Below, piece after piece: positions 12,501 through 24,257 of a DNA stretch of 64,000 nt (positions within the stretch are counted from its first letter, which is position 1; each line of letters begins with the position of its first letter). A model generated the notes under the pieces. The model was not told the origin of the DNA, did no database searches, and saw nothing but the letters and a program-made list of their open reading frames with translations. This stretch comes from Oidiodendron maius Zn (Eukaryota > Ascomycota > Leotiomycetes > Myxotrichaceae): positions 77,438-141,437 of the forward strand of contig KN832895.1 in assembly GCA_000827325.1 (NCBI GenBank), in the 5' to 3' direction. Made by a program: the position numbers and the translations under genes.

Positions 12501-13677
12501 TCAACTCTCATTACCAAGGAGCCATCCCAGGCCGCGTACAGCATCCAGCACGAACCTTCGAGATGTCGGGTGTGCCGGATAGTTGTACCAGAATATATGG
12601 GGCATGCCCGCGTATACTATCACTCTAGTCTTGACGCTGTTCTGCAACCGCAGCTCTCTCTCATAGATAAGGGCCTCATCCCGTAACATGTCTGCCCCGC
12701 ATATCTGAAAGAATGTGGGGGGTAGGTTTGCGTGGCCAGTTAGCCAAAGGAGAGGACTCCAGAGGGGTGAGGTGAAATCCGGTTCCGTGGCGATGTCGTA
12801 CATGCTCGTAGCCTTGGATGTGAGCGCGAGGCCGTTGCTCAACGCCTCTCGACTCCTGTAGAGGTTCCTGTATTTGTCAGTCAGGGCCTGCGGAACGAGC
12901 GAAGGTGGAACACTGAGATAGGTCCCCGTCAAGGGTGGCGTCAGTCCCTCGTCGCGGGCTCTGTGAGTGAGGGGAATGGCAATGTGTGCCCCTGCGGACG
13001 ACCCTCCAAAGACAAAACCCTTGGACAGATCGGCCCGTAGCACGAAAGTGTTCTTCGAAGCCTGGCTCGGGTGTCAGTCGGGAGGGTAACGAGCAATCTG
13101 TTCATCCACGCCGAGGGCTTGACCGCTTACCCATACTAGAGCGTCCCAGCAGTCTTCGTAGGCGACCGGAAACTTGACCTCGGGCGAAAGCCGATACTCC
13201 AGGCTGAGAGAGATACAGCCATATGCACGTGTTGCGCCTATGCAGGAAGGAGCCTCCATCTCTGCGTTGCCGAGACAGAATCCGCCGCCATGAAGCATGA
13301 TGACTAGTGGGCTCCCTCCCTCTGGCACACGACTAGGACGGTATAGAAGCGCACGAAGCTTGCTACCGTCTCGGGCGGGGATGAAGATCTCCTCCTCTGA
13401 CACTTCGTCTTCCGCTTCCTTGAGCGCCTCATTCTTGTCCTCGACCCATATCGCATGCCATCTGGCGCGAGTGTCCGGCAGGTTGGCAATCTGGTGGTCT
13501 TGGACGAACCTCGGCTTCACTTCCTTCATCATCTGGTAGTGGTGGTCATATCAATTAGCTCTCGAGGCGTTGGCTCATGGAAATGGCTGTGGCTCTCACC
13601 TGTACCAGCTCTGGGTCGAGTTCGGCAAACTGATGCCATCTTTCAGGGTTATTGATGGAGGCCGGTGAGAACGCCAT
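12501..13677 (-). CDS. alpha/beta-hydrolase, HSL-type esterase
   Basis: A 346-aa esterase of the hormone-sensitive-lipase-like family. Three exons: 13677-13600 (MAFSPASINNPERW), 13532-13131 and 13061-12501. The second intron (GTAAGC, with CTGAC and CCAG at the end) removes an in-frame TGA that would otherwise look like a nonsense mutation. Motifs: oxyanion hole HGGGFCLG near residue 90, nucleophile elbow GGSSAGAH near 175, acid in CGADMLRDEA and His in GMPHIFW. Members cleave short acyl or aryl esters and are usually cytosolic. It lies upstream of the intronless regulator and may release substrate for the neighbouring oxidoreductases; that is inference. Confidence 0.88.
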
Positions 13678-14643
13678 TGGATTTTATCTGTACCACACAT
13701 TGAATTTGGGGGGGGGGGTATGAGATATATTTCGTTTCACCCTGCTGAGAGAACCTTTTATGTCAGTACGCACGTCACAGAAGCTAGCAGATAAACTCTG
13801 CAATTCGTTGACAGAAGGTTGATAGAGTTTCGGTCTGATCATCGTCGCAGACGGCCAGTTGACAGCCAAACTGCTTGGTAGGAGAAAATGATGTGGGCCA
13901 ACCTGTCGGCTAATTCCCTCGGCACAGGACCCGGTAAGCGAGTCGGGTATAAAGCAGATACACTGTTTGGCTTACTCGTAGTTAGATATGTAAACCTTTC
14001 TAAGAAAATAATACTTATTAATACATTCCTGCTTGTTATATACTGAATAATACTACCCGGCATAGGGAGTATATCTGTTGCCTTCAGGTTTAGCCGATTA
14101 CCCCTTGCCTGCCTGGCTTGTACACCGCCGCCGCTCATACCTGAGCACTAGAAAATAAGAAAAAGCGCACATATTGTGAGAGGCTTGACTAGGGTTTATT
14201 CAACAATGTAACGGTCCTAGCGAGTATCTTCACAACAGGCGACTACTACGAGTATCTAAAAGCTGAAGAAAGAAGGGAAAACAGAACAAGAAAAGGAAAG
14301 CTTGAGAGCTTAAGAAATTGCCAGGTCAGCACAATGAGCGCAAGCGGAGCCACCCTCGGGCTCAACCTGTCACAACTGTGACAAATATGAGTCCTGTAGT
14401 GTCCGCGATGTAGGTATTGTGTGGTGCAAAAGCTGATTCTTAGCGGCTGATACGAGTGGAGCTTTACTTTTCCTAGTGGCATGGAAGAATGCAACCGGGG
14501 TGCAATTACAATTCCCGATTCAGGCTCGTTAGGCGAAGTTAGCGGTTTAAAGCGGGGATGGTACCTTCGGTCGGCAAGACGCAGACAGTCCAAGAAACAT
14601 CACCTTCCAGCTTGCCACGCATAGAGTCACGCTATCATTAATT
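13678..14643. other. divergent promoter region with a fragment of the downstream gene
   Basis: About 1 kb between the divergent esterase and regulator genes. It contains a G-run near 13709-13718 and, at about 14078-14125, a direct copy of the first 50 or so coding bases of the regulator that starts at 14644. The rest shows nothing recognisable. Confidence 0.5.
14078..14125 (+). repeat. short direct duplicate of the regulator's 5' coding end
   Basis: TTGCCTTCAG followed by TTTAGCCGAT and a CCCTT block matches 14652-14700 at roughly 85 percent by eye. Most mismatches are C/T or G/A transitions, and the copy lies 574 bases upstream in the same orientation. Confidence 0.6.
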
Positions 14644-16425
14644 ATGCTTCATTTGCCTTCAGCTTTAGCCGATCATCCCTTACCCGCCCGGCCTACACGC
14701 TCACGCCTAGGATGCCGGACTTGTCGGGACAAGAAAGTCAAGTGTGACGAGCAGCATCCGAAATGTAGACGGTGCAAGCGACTGCACCTCGACTGCGACT
14801 ACACTGTCCGCCCGCGCAAGAAATACATCAGGACACCAAACGTTGCCGCACCGCCGGACGTGCGAACTGAAGCGGCGATCGCACCCGCCAGGCAGCCGTC
14901 AGATAGTCCCAATTGCCGAACGCTCGCTTCTCATGGCTCGAACGGCTCCAGTCCCTCGCAGAGTGACGGATCAGTGAAGCAGAGAAGTCCAGCCATCGCA
15001 CCAGGGCAGGCCGAGCTGGCGGGGTCCGATCTAGAGCCGGCTCTTGGGACCTCGCTGTCACCCGCATGTGCTCGCATCTTATCACCTGCCGACTACGCCG
15101 CTATCCGCTGCTTCCGACTCGAAGTAGTCGCTGCACCGGACACCAAGGTGCCAGAGTACAGCGGGCCAGCTCTTGTCTGGGTGCTTGCGGAGAAGGACCC
15201 TATGGTCCTGCACATGGTTTGCGCCCTGGGTGCCCGCAAACTGAGCCTCCGTGGTTCCATGCCTGCCGAGGAGGTCCGCCTCCACCAGTCACGGGCGGTG
15301 GAGCACTATGGAGCGGCACTACGTCTCCTGGCTGCCCAGAACCTTGCAGAGCGGAGCGAGCTCGACTTCGTCCTGGCCACTCTCTGGCTCATGATTGCCT
15401 ATGAGCACAAGTACGAAGACGGATGCGGCATGGGCCTTCGCGCCCACCTGCAGGGTGCTGCGTCGCTTTTACGGGAACGAGCGCGCAATATCTGGAGCCC
15501 AGTCACCAGAGACGTAGCATCTATTTCAAGCCACGAAGGGTCCAGTCCACAGTTGGACAGCGACACACAGCATGGCACTATGTCGCCGCTCGAGAGTCGC
15601 ATGATCATCTGGATCGCCCTCATCGACGGAGGGGCGGCCCTGAACGGGCTGGGCGGCGCATTTAATGATCTACTGGAGGTAACCATGTTTAGCACGAGTG
15701 AATACCCTGCAGTCTCCCGAGTTAGGGCCTTCGCAGCCCTGCAGAGACATTCGGATCTCGTATGCCAAGATGTCTGGGGGTCGTCCTATCCGCAGAGCGA
15801 ACTGGTCGAAGACCTGGAGATCAGCCAGATCCTCTGCCTGTATGCTGAGTGTGGCCAGTTGCGATACCTGCTGTCTAAGCTGGATGTGGCCGACCAACGC
15901 CCAGCCTCCAGATCGGCATCGCAGAGCGGAATGCTGGCAGCGGCCATGCGCGATGTGGGAGAGAGATATGGCGAGCTGCTCTCAGTGGCGAGCCGGCTCG
16001 AACTGCCGGCACCCGGGTTGCCGCAGAGACGGTTTGTGAAGAACCTTCGCCATGTCGCCTCTTACTATCACGCAGTTAGGCTCAGCTTCTTTCGCATCAT
16101 CCACCATGCGGCGCCGCTGTCTGGCAAGCAGCGGGAAATCCTGCGAGAGATCATGACCATGGCATTCAAAGCCCATCACGACGAGGGCGAGCAGGCCATG
16201 ATTCGAGTAGCCTGGCCCCTGTTTGTAGCTGCACTGGAATCGGACGAGAGTTTGCATCGTATCTGGATTCTGGAGAGATATGAGGCCCTCTCAGGCACAG
16301 GCGAGAATTTCCGCCGCGCCCGACATGCCCTGCGAGTCGCATTCCAGGAACAGCAGTTAGACGAGCGACGAGTCAATTATGCGGAGCTAGTCAGACGCAG
16401 TGACATTGATCCGTTCGTCCTGTGA
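14644..16425 (+). CDS. Zn2Cys6 transcription factor, intronless
   Basis: A single-exon 593-aa regulator. The zinc cluster lies at residues about 24-52 (GCRTCRDKKVKC, CRRCKRLHLDC), followed by a basic RPRKKY stretch and a Ser/Pro-rich linker. The rest resembles the PF11951 (Fungal_trans_2) type of helical domain, with the block FVATLWLM-like LATLWLMIAYEHKY and a C-terminal ILERYEAL. It is unusual in having no intron across this length. A decayed paralogue lies on the opposite strand at 21.0-22.3 kb. Its close neighbours are an esterase (divergent) and a DUF1479 dioxygenase (300 bases downstream, same strand), which are candidate targets. Confidence 0.88.
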   Translation: MLHLPSALADHPLPARPTRSRLGCRTCRDKKVKCDEQHPKCRRCKRLHLDCDYTVRPRKKYIRTPNVAAPPDVRTEAAIAPARQPSDSPNCRTLASHGSNGSSPSQSDGSVKQRSPAIAPGQAELAGSDLEPALGTSLSPACARILSPADYAAIRCFRLEVVAAPDTKVPEYSGPALVWVLAEKDPMVLHMVCALGARKLSLRGSMPAEEVRLHQSRAVEHYGAALRLLAAQNLAERSELDFVLATLWLMIAYEHKYEDGCGMGLRAHLQGAASLLRERARNIWSPVTRDVASISSHEGSSPQLDSDTQHGTMSPLESRMIIWIALIDGGAALNGLGGAFNDLLEVTMFSTSEYPAVSRVRAFAALQRHSDLVCQDVWGSSYPQSELVEDLEISQILCLYAECGQLRYLLSKLDVADQRPASRSASQSGMLAAAMRDVGERYGELLSVASRLELPAPGLPQRRFVKNLRHVASYYHAVRLSFFRIIHHAAPLSGKQREILREIMTMAFKAHHDEGEQAMIRVAWPLFVAALESDESLHRIWILERYEALSGTGENFRRARHALRVAFQEQQLDERRVNYAELVRRSDIDPFVL

Positions 16426-16736
16426 CTCTTGGCGCCCTGGGGGCATCACCTGCAGACTGACCCGAGTACGTCCTCATCGGTTAAAGTTCCGTCGGCAAAT
16501 CTCAAGAGGAAAGAAGCGACCGCCTCAACATGGGTCTACGCTTATGAGGTATGTACTCCATCTAGCAATAGCGACGAGGCAAACAATTTTCTGACATCCA
16601 GTGCCAGTGCGCCAAACCACAAATACAAATCTTCTGTTGGGGGGAAATTTTGGGCAACTAAATACCAAAACCACCTCAGAGACTCAACATCTGCTCGGTG
16701 GCACCAAAAAATTGACAGGGCTTTCACGTCTTCAAG

Positions 16737-18235
16737 ATGGGCTCGGTCATGGTAGAGGCACAGATCAAGTGAGTCCCGGCCGGCCTTGGGCAACGAGACT
16801 CGATCCACTGCTGACCACCGCTGCCTCCCGACCGCAGCGCTCCTCTGCTGGACCAGCGGTTTTCTGTCCTGAAGAAGTCCCTGGTGAAGCCGGAGAACAA
16901 ACAAAAAGTGATCGAGTCGTACGGAAGACTTCTCAAGGCGCTCCATGCTGAAATCGCCTACATAGAGAAGTCCGGCTCCTCGATCGTCCCCGATATCGAC
17001 TTTAATGACGTTCGCCGAAATGGTAAGCACAGTGCGGTTCACAAGAGACGATCATTGCCCAAGCAACTAACGGATTATCGTCTACGTTAGGAGGTGAGCT
17101 GCCTCCGGCTTTTGCGGAGATGGTACGTGAGCGGGGATGTTTGATTCTCCGCAACGTGGTCAGCGAGGAACAGGCCACGTTATGGGAGGCGAGTCTTAAG
17201 GATTATACACGGCGCCACCCAGGTGTTGGTGGTTTTCCTCGAGACAAGCCCGCGGGCTGGAACGTCTTCTGGACGCCTGCGCAGGTGCAGATTCGGTCGC
17301 ACCCAGCCGTGATGGAGGCGATGAAAAGTGTTTCCCGTCTGTGGCACGCGTCCGATTGTACGACCCCGATCGACTTGGATAGCCAGGTAGTATATCCAGA
17401 TCGGATCCGCATTCGCTACCCGTCGCAGGACCCCGATCAGTTCCCGCTGCAACCCCACCTTGACAGCGGTGCGATAGAGAGATGGGAGGACGAGGAGAAC
17501 CGCAAGAACTACTCCGCCATTTTCGAGGGTAACTGGCAAGATTGGGACGGATGGGAGGCCGACTTCCGCGTCAATGCTAAGAGCGACCTCTACCAGGCAG
17601 GCAGTATCGCGTGTTCGGTTTGGCGCAGCCTGCAGGGCTGGCTGTCGTTGTCCCACACCAACACGGGTGAGGGAACACTTCGTGTCCTGCCCAACTTGAA
17701 GCTCTCGGTAGCCTACACTATGTTGCGCCCGCTCTTCCACACCGGAGAGTACGACGACTCCTTGCCCACGTTCCCCGGATCAACCCCGGGACACACGCAG
17801 TTCTTCCCCACCGTGGAAAGCCACCCACATCTAGCTATTGATCGCGCGATTGTGGGCATCCCTCCGATTCGGCCTGGTGACTATGTCTTCTGGCATTGCG
17901 ATCTCGTGCATGGCGTCGACAAGATAAACGCCGGGAAGAATGACTCGAGCGTTTCCTACAACGCATGCAACCCCCTCACCCCCTACAATCTGCAGTCACT
18001 CCTCGCCACGCGGGCGGCGTTTGAAAAGGGCGATGTCCCGGCAGACTTTGAGAAATCCCACGGCAATTTCGAGCGGGAATACCAGCATGAGGATTGCGGA
18101 GCTAAGAAGGAGAACATACTGAGCGATGATGGCCTCCGGGCCATGGGCATGTTACGTCTCGACGACAGCGAGGAAGGTCTTACGGACGGTCAGCGGGAGG
18201 TTCGACGAATGGCGAATATGAAGTTAGGCTTGTAG
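16737..18235 (+). CDS. DUF1479 Fe(II)/2-oxoglutarate-type dioxygenase
   Basis: A 453-aa protein from three exons (16737-16768, 16838-17022, 17091-18235). The tiny first exon encodes MGSVMVEAQI and is joined by a GTGAGT intron ending CCGCAG. The DUF1479 family (bacterial YbiU-like) has the double-stranded beta-helix fold of non-haem iron oxygenases. Candidate iron ligands are His and Asp in QPHLDSGAIERW and the distal His in RPGDYVFWHCDLVHGVD; an Arg near RIRYPSQDPD could bind co-substrate. Length is usual for the family. The natural substrate of the family is not known to me. Position behind a regulator and near an esterase and sugar porter suggests oxidation of a carbon source. Confidence 0.88.
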
Positions 18236-18618
18236 ATTCATGTACAGCACGCCGAGTTAGAGTCTGGCTAACAAGACCATGCATACTTAGTGGTTCGGGT
18301 AGTCTGTGGATAGTCCATCTATGAATGCCAGAAAAAAATCTGAAGTATTTAGAATATACTCTACGCCTTCCATATGCACATACAGAAAAGCTACAAAATA
18401 ATAGCTGGTTAATAGTATACGACCGCTTAAGATACAGACGCTATAAATATAGCTAGGTCAAATCAGCTTGTAACTGAGTCTAGTTCGTGCGCAAGAAGGT
18501 GCTGCACAAGAATCTAATAGATAACCTCGTAGCTTCCCTGCGACACTCGAACGCTTAACTAAATTACAAGTTTAACATATTTTCCCTAGGAGTTTTATAT
18601 AATCTGACCCCTGGTAAT
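18236..18618. other. AT-rich 3' intergenic
   Basis: Space between the convergent dioxygenase and permease genes; AT-rich, no feature recognised. Confidence 0.5.
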
Positions 18619-20438
18619 TTAGTAAACGTATCTAAACTGCAAGAGTTCTATATCAGTCTTATCAACTAAGTTCAGCACCGCCTCTGGGAGCTGATACTCT
18701 CTTTGGACTTCTCCTATTTCTGCAGCACGGCGATCCCTTCTCCTGTTCTCCCAAATCAAGTAGGATCTCATAGCCAAGGTGGCAACAATGGCAACTGAGA
18801 AGCAGACGAGCATGGCAGCAAAACCAGAGGGATAGCTGGGAGCCTCCCTGGCGAAGAAAAGCTGTGGGCCGATAATGTTGCCTACGCAGTATGCGATGAA
18901 GACCTAGTTGAGAGAATCAATTAAAGTTCCAGAGATGCATGATGCCTGTTTTGGGATATCGGATTATACATACCATTGCATTGACTGTAGTCTTTTTCGT
19001 GAAACCTCCATAGTTTGCCGCATTCAAAGATAGGGTCAAGGGAAACGCAGAGGTATAAGCACTCAGAAAACAATATCCCATGAACCTTGCCCAGATGTGA
19101 TGATTGTTGATCTGGCGGATCATACAAGCTCCAATAAGACCAATTGTCAACATTATTGCCATAAAGATTGTACGAGTGTTTGGTAGATATGAGCTTCCAA
19201 TGCAAGCAATACCTACGAAAATGGCTTGGAAACATGTGCAGATCATTTGGACAAGGAGGGTACGGTACGTTGAGAACCCGAATCCTTGAATGACAATGGC
19301 TGCGAACTGATGTTGGAGTCAGACATTGCTTTGGGCAGGCATTGGGTTGAAGCTTACGTTGCCAACACCGCCGTTGGGAATGTTTGTTGACAGCATGATG
19401 ATTACAGTCAACCATGTTTTAGGATCCCCAAAGGCTTCCATCATTTGCCTCTTCTTCCATTCTTTATTCTTGATTCCGGTCATGTTAACTTGCACTCGCT
19501 CCACCGCCTTGACACGATCGTCCTTAGTTAGGAACCAGGCGGTCGCAGGAGTATCCGGAAGCATGAAGGACAGTAAGATACCCCAGAGCAAAGTCACCCC
19601 TCCAAAAACAAGAAAGAGGAGCTATTTTTAGGATCAGCGATCTTGTTTAACGTAAGTTGGAATCAAATATGTACCTTCCATGCTGGGTAACTTGTAACAT
19701 GACCCATGGCGTACGACAGTGGCCCAGCGAAGAACCCAGAGACTACATTTCCCATGTACCAGGCGCCGTGACGCAGCGGTTGCTCAGATCGCTTATACCA
19801 CATAGCTGTAATGATACTAAAACCAGGTGCTACGGCGGCCTCCATGAAACCCAGGAAGAATCTGCAAGCCCATAGGCCAGCAGCATCATGGGTGGCAGCT
19901 GTACACATTAAAATGCTGGCCCAGGTAATTCTAGAAACCAGTGTTAGCAAAAACATACCAGTTCTTTTGTCTCTAGAAGTCTTACATTGAGACAGACAGA
20001 AACTTTCCAACTGGGAAGCGAACCATGAGGAGTGCGACAGGAGCTGAAGCAGCTAGGTAACCAAAGTTGAATAGAGAACCCGCCCAACTGTACTGTTGAC
20101 CATTAAGATGGAGGTCAGTACGGAGGCCGAGAATAGCGGTGTAGCTCATAGCGGACTTGTCTAGATACTGAAACATGTAAGAGATCACTAGGATTGGAAT
20201 CATACTAAAGTTAACAGTTAAGCCATGTTTCAATGCGGAGCAAAAAAGTTACACACCACAGATCAATCTTGCGCAGAATGCGGCGGTCTTCTTCCGGCAT
20301 CAGACGATCCTGAATAAGCACAGTCTCGCCATGCGCTTTGAGCGTTTGGTCAAAATCATTCATATCGATGTCCATCGTGGCTTTGGTTGGAGCATCATCC
20401 GACACATCAACACTGTTTCTCGTCGGGATATCTGCCAT
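18619..20438 (-). CDS. Dal5-type MFS anion permease
   Basis: An allantoate/nicotinate-type permease of the anion:cation symporter family in the plasma membrane. Six to seven exons give a continuous protein: cytosolic N-terminus (MADIPTRNSVDVSDD), FQYLDKSAMSYTAILGLR (helix 1), NFGYLAASAPVALLMVRFP, GLWACRFFLGFMEAAVAPGF (helix 4), MWYKRSEQPLRHGAWYMGN, MLPDTPATAWFLTKDDR (central loop), LPNTRTIFMAIMLTIGLIG, and a C-terminal tail with VDKTDIELLQFRYVY. Introns I see near 20256-20204, 19985-19930, 19672-19623, 19360-19306 and 18960-18905 have GT-AG ends. No stop or frame break was found. It is next to a regulator relic and an M20 amidohydrolase, so uptake of an amide or acyl-amino acid that is then hydrolysed is a reasonable inference. 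Confidence 0.85.
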
Positions 20439-21037
20439 TACTGCTCTTTTCCTCGAATCTCACGTTATTTCGTAAGATGAGTGTAGGAATGAGGTCGAAG
20501 CAGTTCTGTGAATTTTCTTTCGGGGCTGTCGTGACTGCTCTTGTACATGACCATCGCTCTCGAAATCAAGAGGCACTTCTAGGCGCTATGGCGATAGTGA
20601 TAAGATAAATTCTGGATGATATCTCGAGATAGCCGACCAAAACAATAGGCGAGAATTAGCGGAAAATGTGGGGTTGTGGCGTTCTTTGGGAAAGAGGGGG
20701 AGTACTACTGTAATAGTAATATTAATAATAGCCCTCCGTGGGGGACGATTTTAATGTTGGCGGTGCTTCGGTTCTTTATGAAGCTAAAGCAGCTTTATCT
20801 CCTCGCCATCTCCTGACAGTACAAGCGCAGACCCGCATGTTAACTCTTACCGACCAGCCCCTTGTTTTAATAACCAGGTGTGAGTTGTGCAGAAATCTAC
20901 TTAGTCATGACCGGTCGATTTTCTGATTGCGAGTCCGATAAGAGAATTTCTGATAGCAGTAATTTGTGGCTATTCTAGGTGCATATTTCCATATTACATT
21001 TTTTCTAGGTATAGTTTACAACTAGTTAGGTCCAATT
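20439..21037. other. promoter side of permease, nothing else recognised
   Basis: Moderately AT-rich. No coding relic or repeat that I can support. Confidence 0.4.
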
Positions 21038-22310
21038 TCAAATCACAAATCGCTCATATTGGCCAGACTCCAGCAGTTGCATAATGCGCAAGCAGTACCC
21101 CGTTCTTTCCTGCTCCGCAATAGCTGCCTCCAGGACCGTAAAGGCTCTTCTGTAATTTAGGCCATATACCCCGAGAGTCTTGGAAGTAGGTCAATGCCCA
21201 TCCCTTGTGAGCCATATCGTCTGATTCCAAGACAGCCATGAACAGCGGCCGCGCCATACGCAATATTGCCTTGTTCCCTTCGTGTTTATAAGCCTTAAAT
21301 GCTATTGTTATTATATGTCGTAGTGACTCGTGTTGTCTGTCTTTCAATGGCTCATTATATCTTGTGATACAAAGATACTCGAGAATTGTCGCGTGGTAAA
21401 AGGGGGCCACAAAACGGATATTACACACGAACTTCCGGCTTTCGGGCCCAAGGGCCACTACACTCACTACCTGTAGCAGCTCTGAGTATTTCGCCCACAT
21501 GCCGTAATGCCAGATCCACAGATGGTATACGTTTCTCTGCCTCTGTCTTGTTCTGAAGATAGAGTGATGAAAGCTTGGCTACCATGTAACGTAATAGACC
21601 ACACCTGCCGTAAAGAAAGAACAGCTGCCGATTTTCCAAAAGTTTGGTTTGGGGATAACTGTCCCCACAGATACAAAAAAGAGAGGTCGAATACCGATGA
21701 ATCGCAGAAAATCCCTCAGCGGACCTCTGTTGTCGTCGATAGCTTTGCCCAGAACCTGCCAGAGCAATGATCTGCAAGAGAGAGAACGAGAGAACATGCT
21801 GATGATAGTGACAAAGGTGGTAATAAATATGACTGCACTGGGGACAGTAGTAGAAGACCATTTGTCTCTCTTGGATTCCTTGCGATGTCTTCTAAAGTCT
21901 CAATACCGTGGCTGGTGGAGCGCAGGAGTGTACCGCACGAAGAAGACACTTCACTGACGTCGTTGATAGTTAACGCCAAGGAGGGACTGCAACTAGCCGA
22001 GAGAGACTGGCTCCCCAAAATGCCTTCTAGAACTTCTGGTCTAGAGTGTCGGCCTTGAGCATTCTTTCTTTCCCGAGGAAGATAGTCGCAATACCTATCC
22101 AGGCGTTTGCGTCGGGAACAACAGGGCCGTCGTTCATCACCCTTCACCTGTTTCTCTCAGCACGTCCAGCAACCTCCCTTGGATCATGGTGCATACCGCC
22201 GACCTGTTGTGATTGAACAGACATCGCGAGGACTTGAGATTGCCGAGGAGGATTGCCATGGCTCCATATTTTTGAAGAGGCGAGCAAGGAGTCAGGAGAG
22301 GTGAAGGAAA
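21038..22310 (-). pseudogene. decayed Zn2Cys6 regulator, paralogue of the gene at 14644-16425
   Basis: The C-terminal third matches the intronless regulator closely: SELLQVVSVV, RFVAPFYHATILEYL, HIITIAFKAYKHEGNKAILR and ARPLFMAVLESDDMAHKGW correspond in order to blocks of that protein. The tail in another frame reads VLEAAIAEQERTGYC and GQYERFVI. At the N-terminus the zinc cluster is still visible as KGDERRPCCSRRKRLDRYCDY, where the intact gene has KCDEQHPKCRRCKRLHLDCDY; Cys positions are lost. The pieces lie in several frames with stops, so it is a relic. It sits between a whole Dal5-type permease and an M20 hydrolase on the opposite strand. Confidence 0.8.
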
Positions 22311-22885
22311 AGTTAGGAGTTGTGGAGTCTCAGGATGCAGTACTCCGTAGTATGAGATGATGTGCAGTTGCCCTAGAGGAGATAAGACCGATTATCGGGG
22401 TGGTTTCAAATGAACATTAATAACATGGACATTAATAGTTAATTGGAATATTCCTCTATCCATACAAAGCGACTCCGTTATCTTTCTATGGGGCCGTACT
22501 AGTATGAAATAGCTCGGAACAGGCGAATATAGCACCCCACTTTCAATAAATCCCATAACACTACTTCGTGCTGACTGTATGCATTTGTTACAGGGGCCAC
22601 AAAAATCGCCGTCAGACTCGGCTATTCCTCCATCCATTTTGCCGACCGTCGGCTATCTTGTATGTTGCAAGCTCCGTTTGATCCTTGTAACATGAATACT
22701 GTACATCCTGCCAAATGACAATGTCTAGATCGTTGGATTTCTCGCCGAGACACCACGAGACTTTTGATCGACCTTGTAATAAGACAACTGAGTCTAACCA
22801 CATTTAGTAATTCCCCATTCCTCTCCTTCGATCAACAGTTCCACAACTCCGACGCACATCTTATCCAACACGGAGAGAAGCCACA
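22311..22885. other. promoter region of the M20 gene
   Basis: No coding relic supported. The last 60 bases before 22886 are C- and A-rich, usual for a fungal 5' leader. Confidence 0.4.
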
Positions 22886-24257
22886 ATGACTATCTATGAT
22901 GCGAACTTCAACGGTGCTGTGAAATTGCAGACAGGCGATCCTAGCATCACTGATATTCGTACAAGAATCTATAAGGAAATAGATGACCGTTCTGTGGAAT
23001 TCAGGGATCTCGATCAATATATTCACAGTCACCCTGAGATTGCTTACGAGGAGTTCATCGCTCACGGCACCCTGAGTACATTCTTGGAAAAGCAGGGGTT
23101 TACTGTGACTAGACACGCGTATGGCTTAGAAACCTCCTTCGAGGCAAATTTCGGGTCAGGAGGTCGTCTGGTCACATACTGCGCTGAATACGACGCTCTT
23201 CCCGGTATAGGCCATGCATGCGGTCACAATCTGATTGCGACGGCTTCAACAGCTGCATTTGTTTCTCTAGCAAAGACGATCGAGAAGCTTCGGATACCTG
23301 GCCGAGTGCGCATACTCGGAACACCTGCTGAAGAGGGCGGCGGTGGGAAAGTCAAGTTGATCAACGCGGGTGCATTCAAGGACGAGATTTCGGCTGCCAT
23401 GATGTCACACCCGATCTCTGCACGGGAATACAAGGATGGTTACACTGGAATTGCTGGGTTCAAACTTATTGCCAGCAATAAGCTTCGTGTTGAATTTAGG
23501 GGTAAAGGTGCCCATGCCGCTGGTGAGCCGTGGAACGGTATCAATGCTCTAGATGCAGCCGTCCAGGCTTACACAAATATATCCATGCTTCGACAGGGGA
23601 TGCGACCAGATGAGCGCATTCATGGGGTTATCGAAAACGGAGGTACTGTTCCAAATGTCATTCCAGACTACACTCGCATGAACTGGTATGTTCGGGCTCC
23701 AACTTCATCCCGATCTGAGAGTCTCCTTGTGAAAGCCAAGGCATGTTTTGAGGCTGCGGCTGCTGCAACTGGCTGCCAGGTCAACTATATTCCGTAAGTA
23801 AGATTGATTTCAATCACCTTGATGGCATATAGACTGACGTTGTGTTGTAGTGCCTTGAGTTACAGAGACCTTCGAGTCAATGACACCCTTTGCCAGGTGT
23901 ATGTTGATGATATGGCAGACCTTGGAGAAAAGATTATTCTCAAACAAGATATTCCTGGAACAGTCTCCACAGATATGGGTCAGTGAATAATCCCGTAAAG
24001 CGATTTACACATGATTAACGTATTAATCAGGCAATGTTTCTTACGAAGTCCCAAGTTTCCACGGAGTTTTTGCCATCCCGACCCCCCCTGATGTGACAGG
24101 GCATCATCCCTCCTTCGCTTTGGCGGCAGGTAAGATTGAAGCACACGATGCTGCAATGCGGTGTGCCAAAGGGATGGCAATGATGGGATATAGAGTTTTA
24201 ACGGACTCAAAAGTTGCTGAAGGGGCAAGGAAGGATTTTAATATGATAGAAAAATAA
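22886..24257 (+). CDS. M20 family amidohydrolase (PM20D2/AbgB-like)
   Basis: A 420-aa metal-dependent amidohydrolase from three exons (22886-23793, 23851-23978, 24031-24257) with clean GTAAGT and GTCAGT introns. Motifs: HSHPEIAYEE near residue 48, CAEYDALPGIGHACGHN (metal ligands and catalytic Asp) near 97-113, PAEEGGGGK (catalytic Glu pair), the dimerisation domain with FRGKGAHAAGEPWNGINALDA, and IENGGTVPNVIPDYT. The final His ligand region is STDMGNVSYEVPSFHG. This group cleaves amide bonds of dipeptides, N-acyl amino acids or aminobenzoyl-glutamate; the true substrate cannot be read from sequence. Neighbours are a Dal5-type permease and two regulators, one a relic and one interrupted. Confidence 0.9.

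Noticed and set aside
13074-13076. In-frame TGA in the esterase gene, first taken as a nonsense mutation
   Set aside because: A 69-nt intron with GTAAGC donor, CTGAC branch-like site and CCAG acceptor (13130-13062) removes it and keeps frame and family match.
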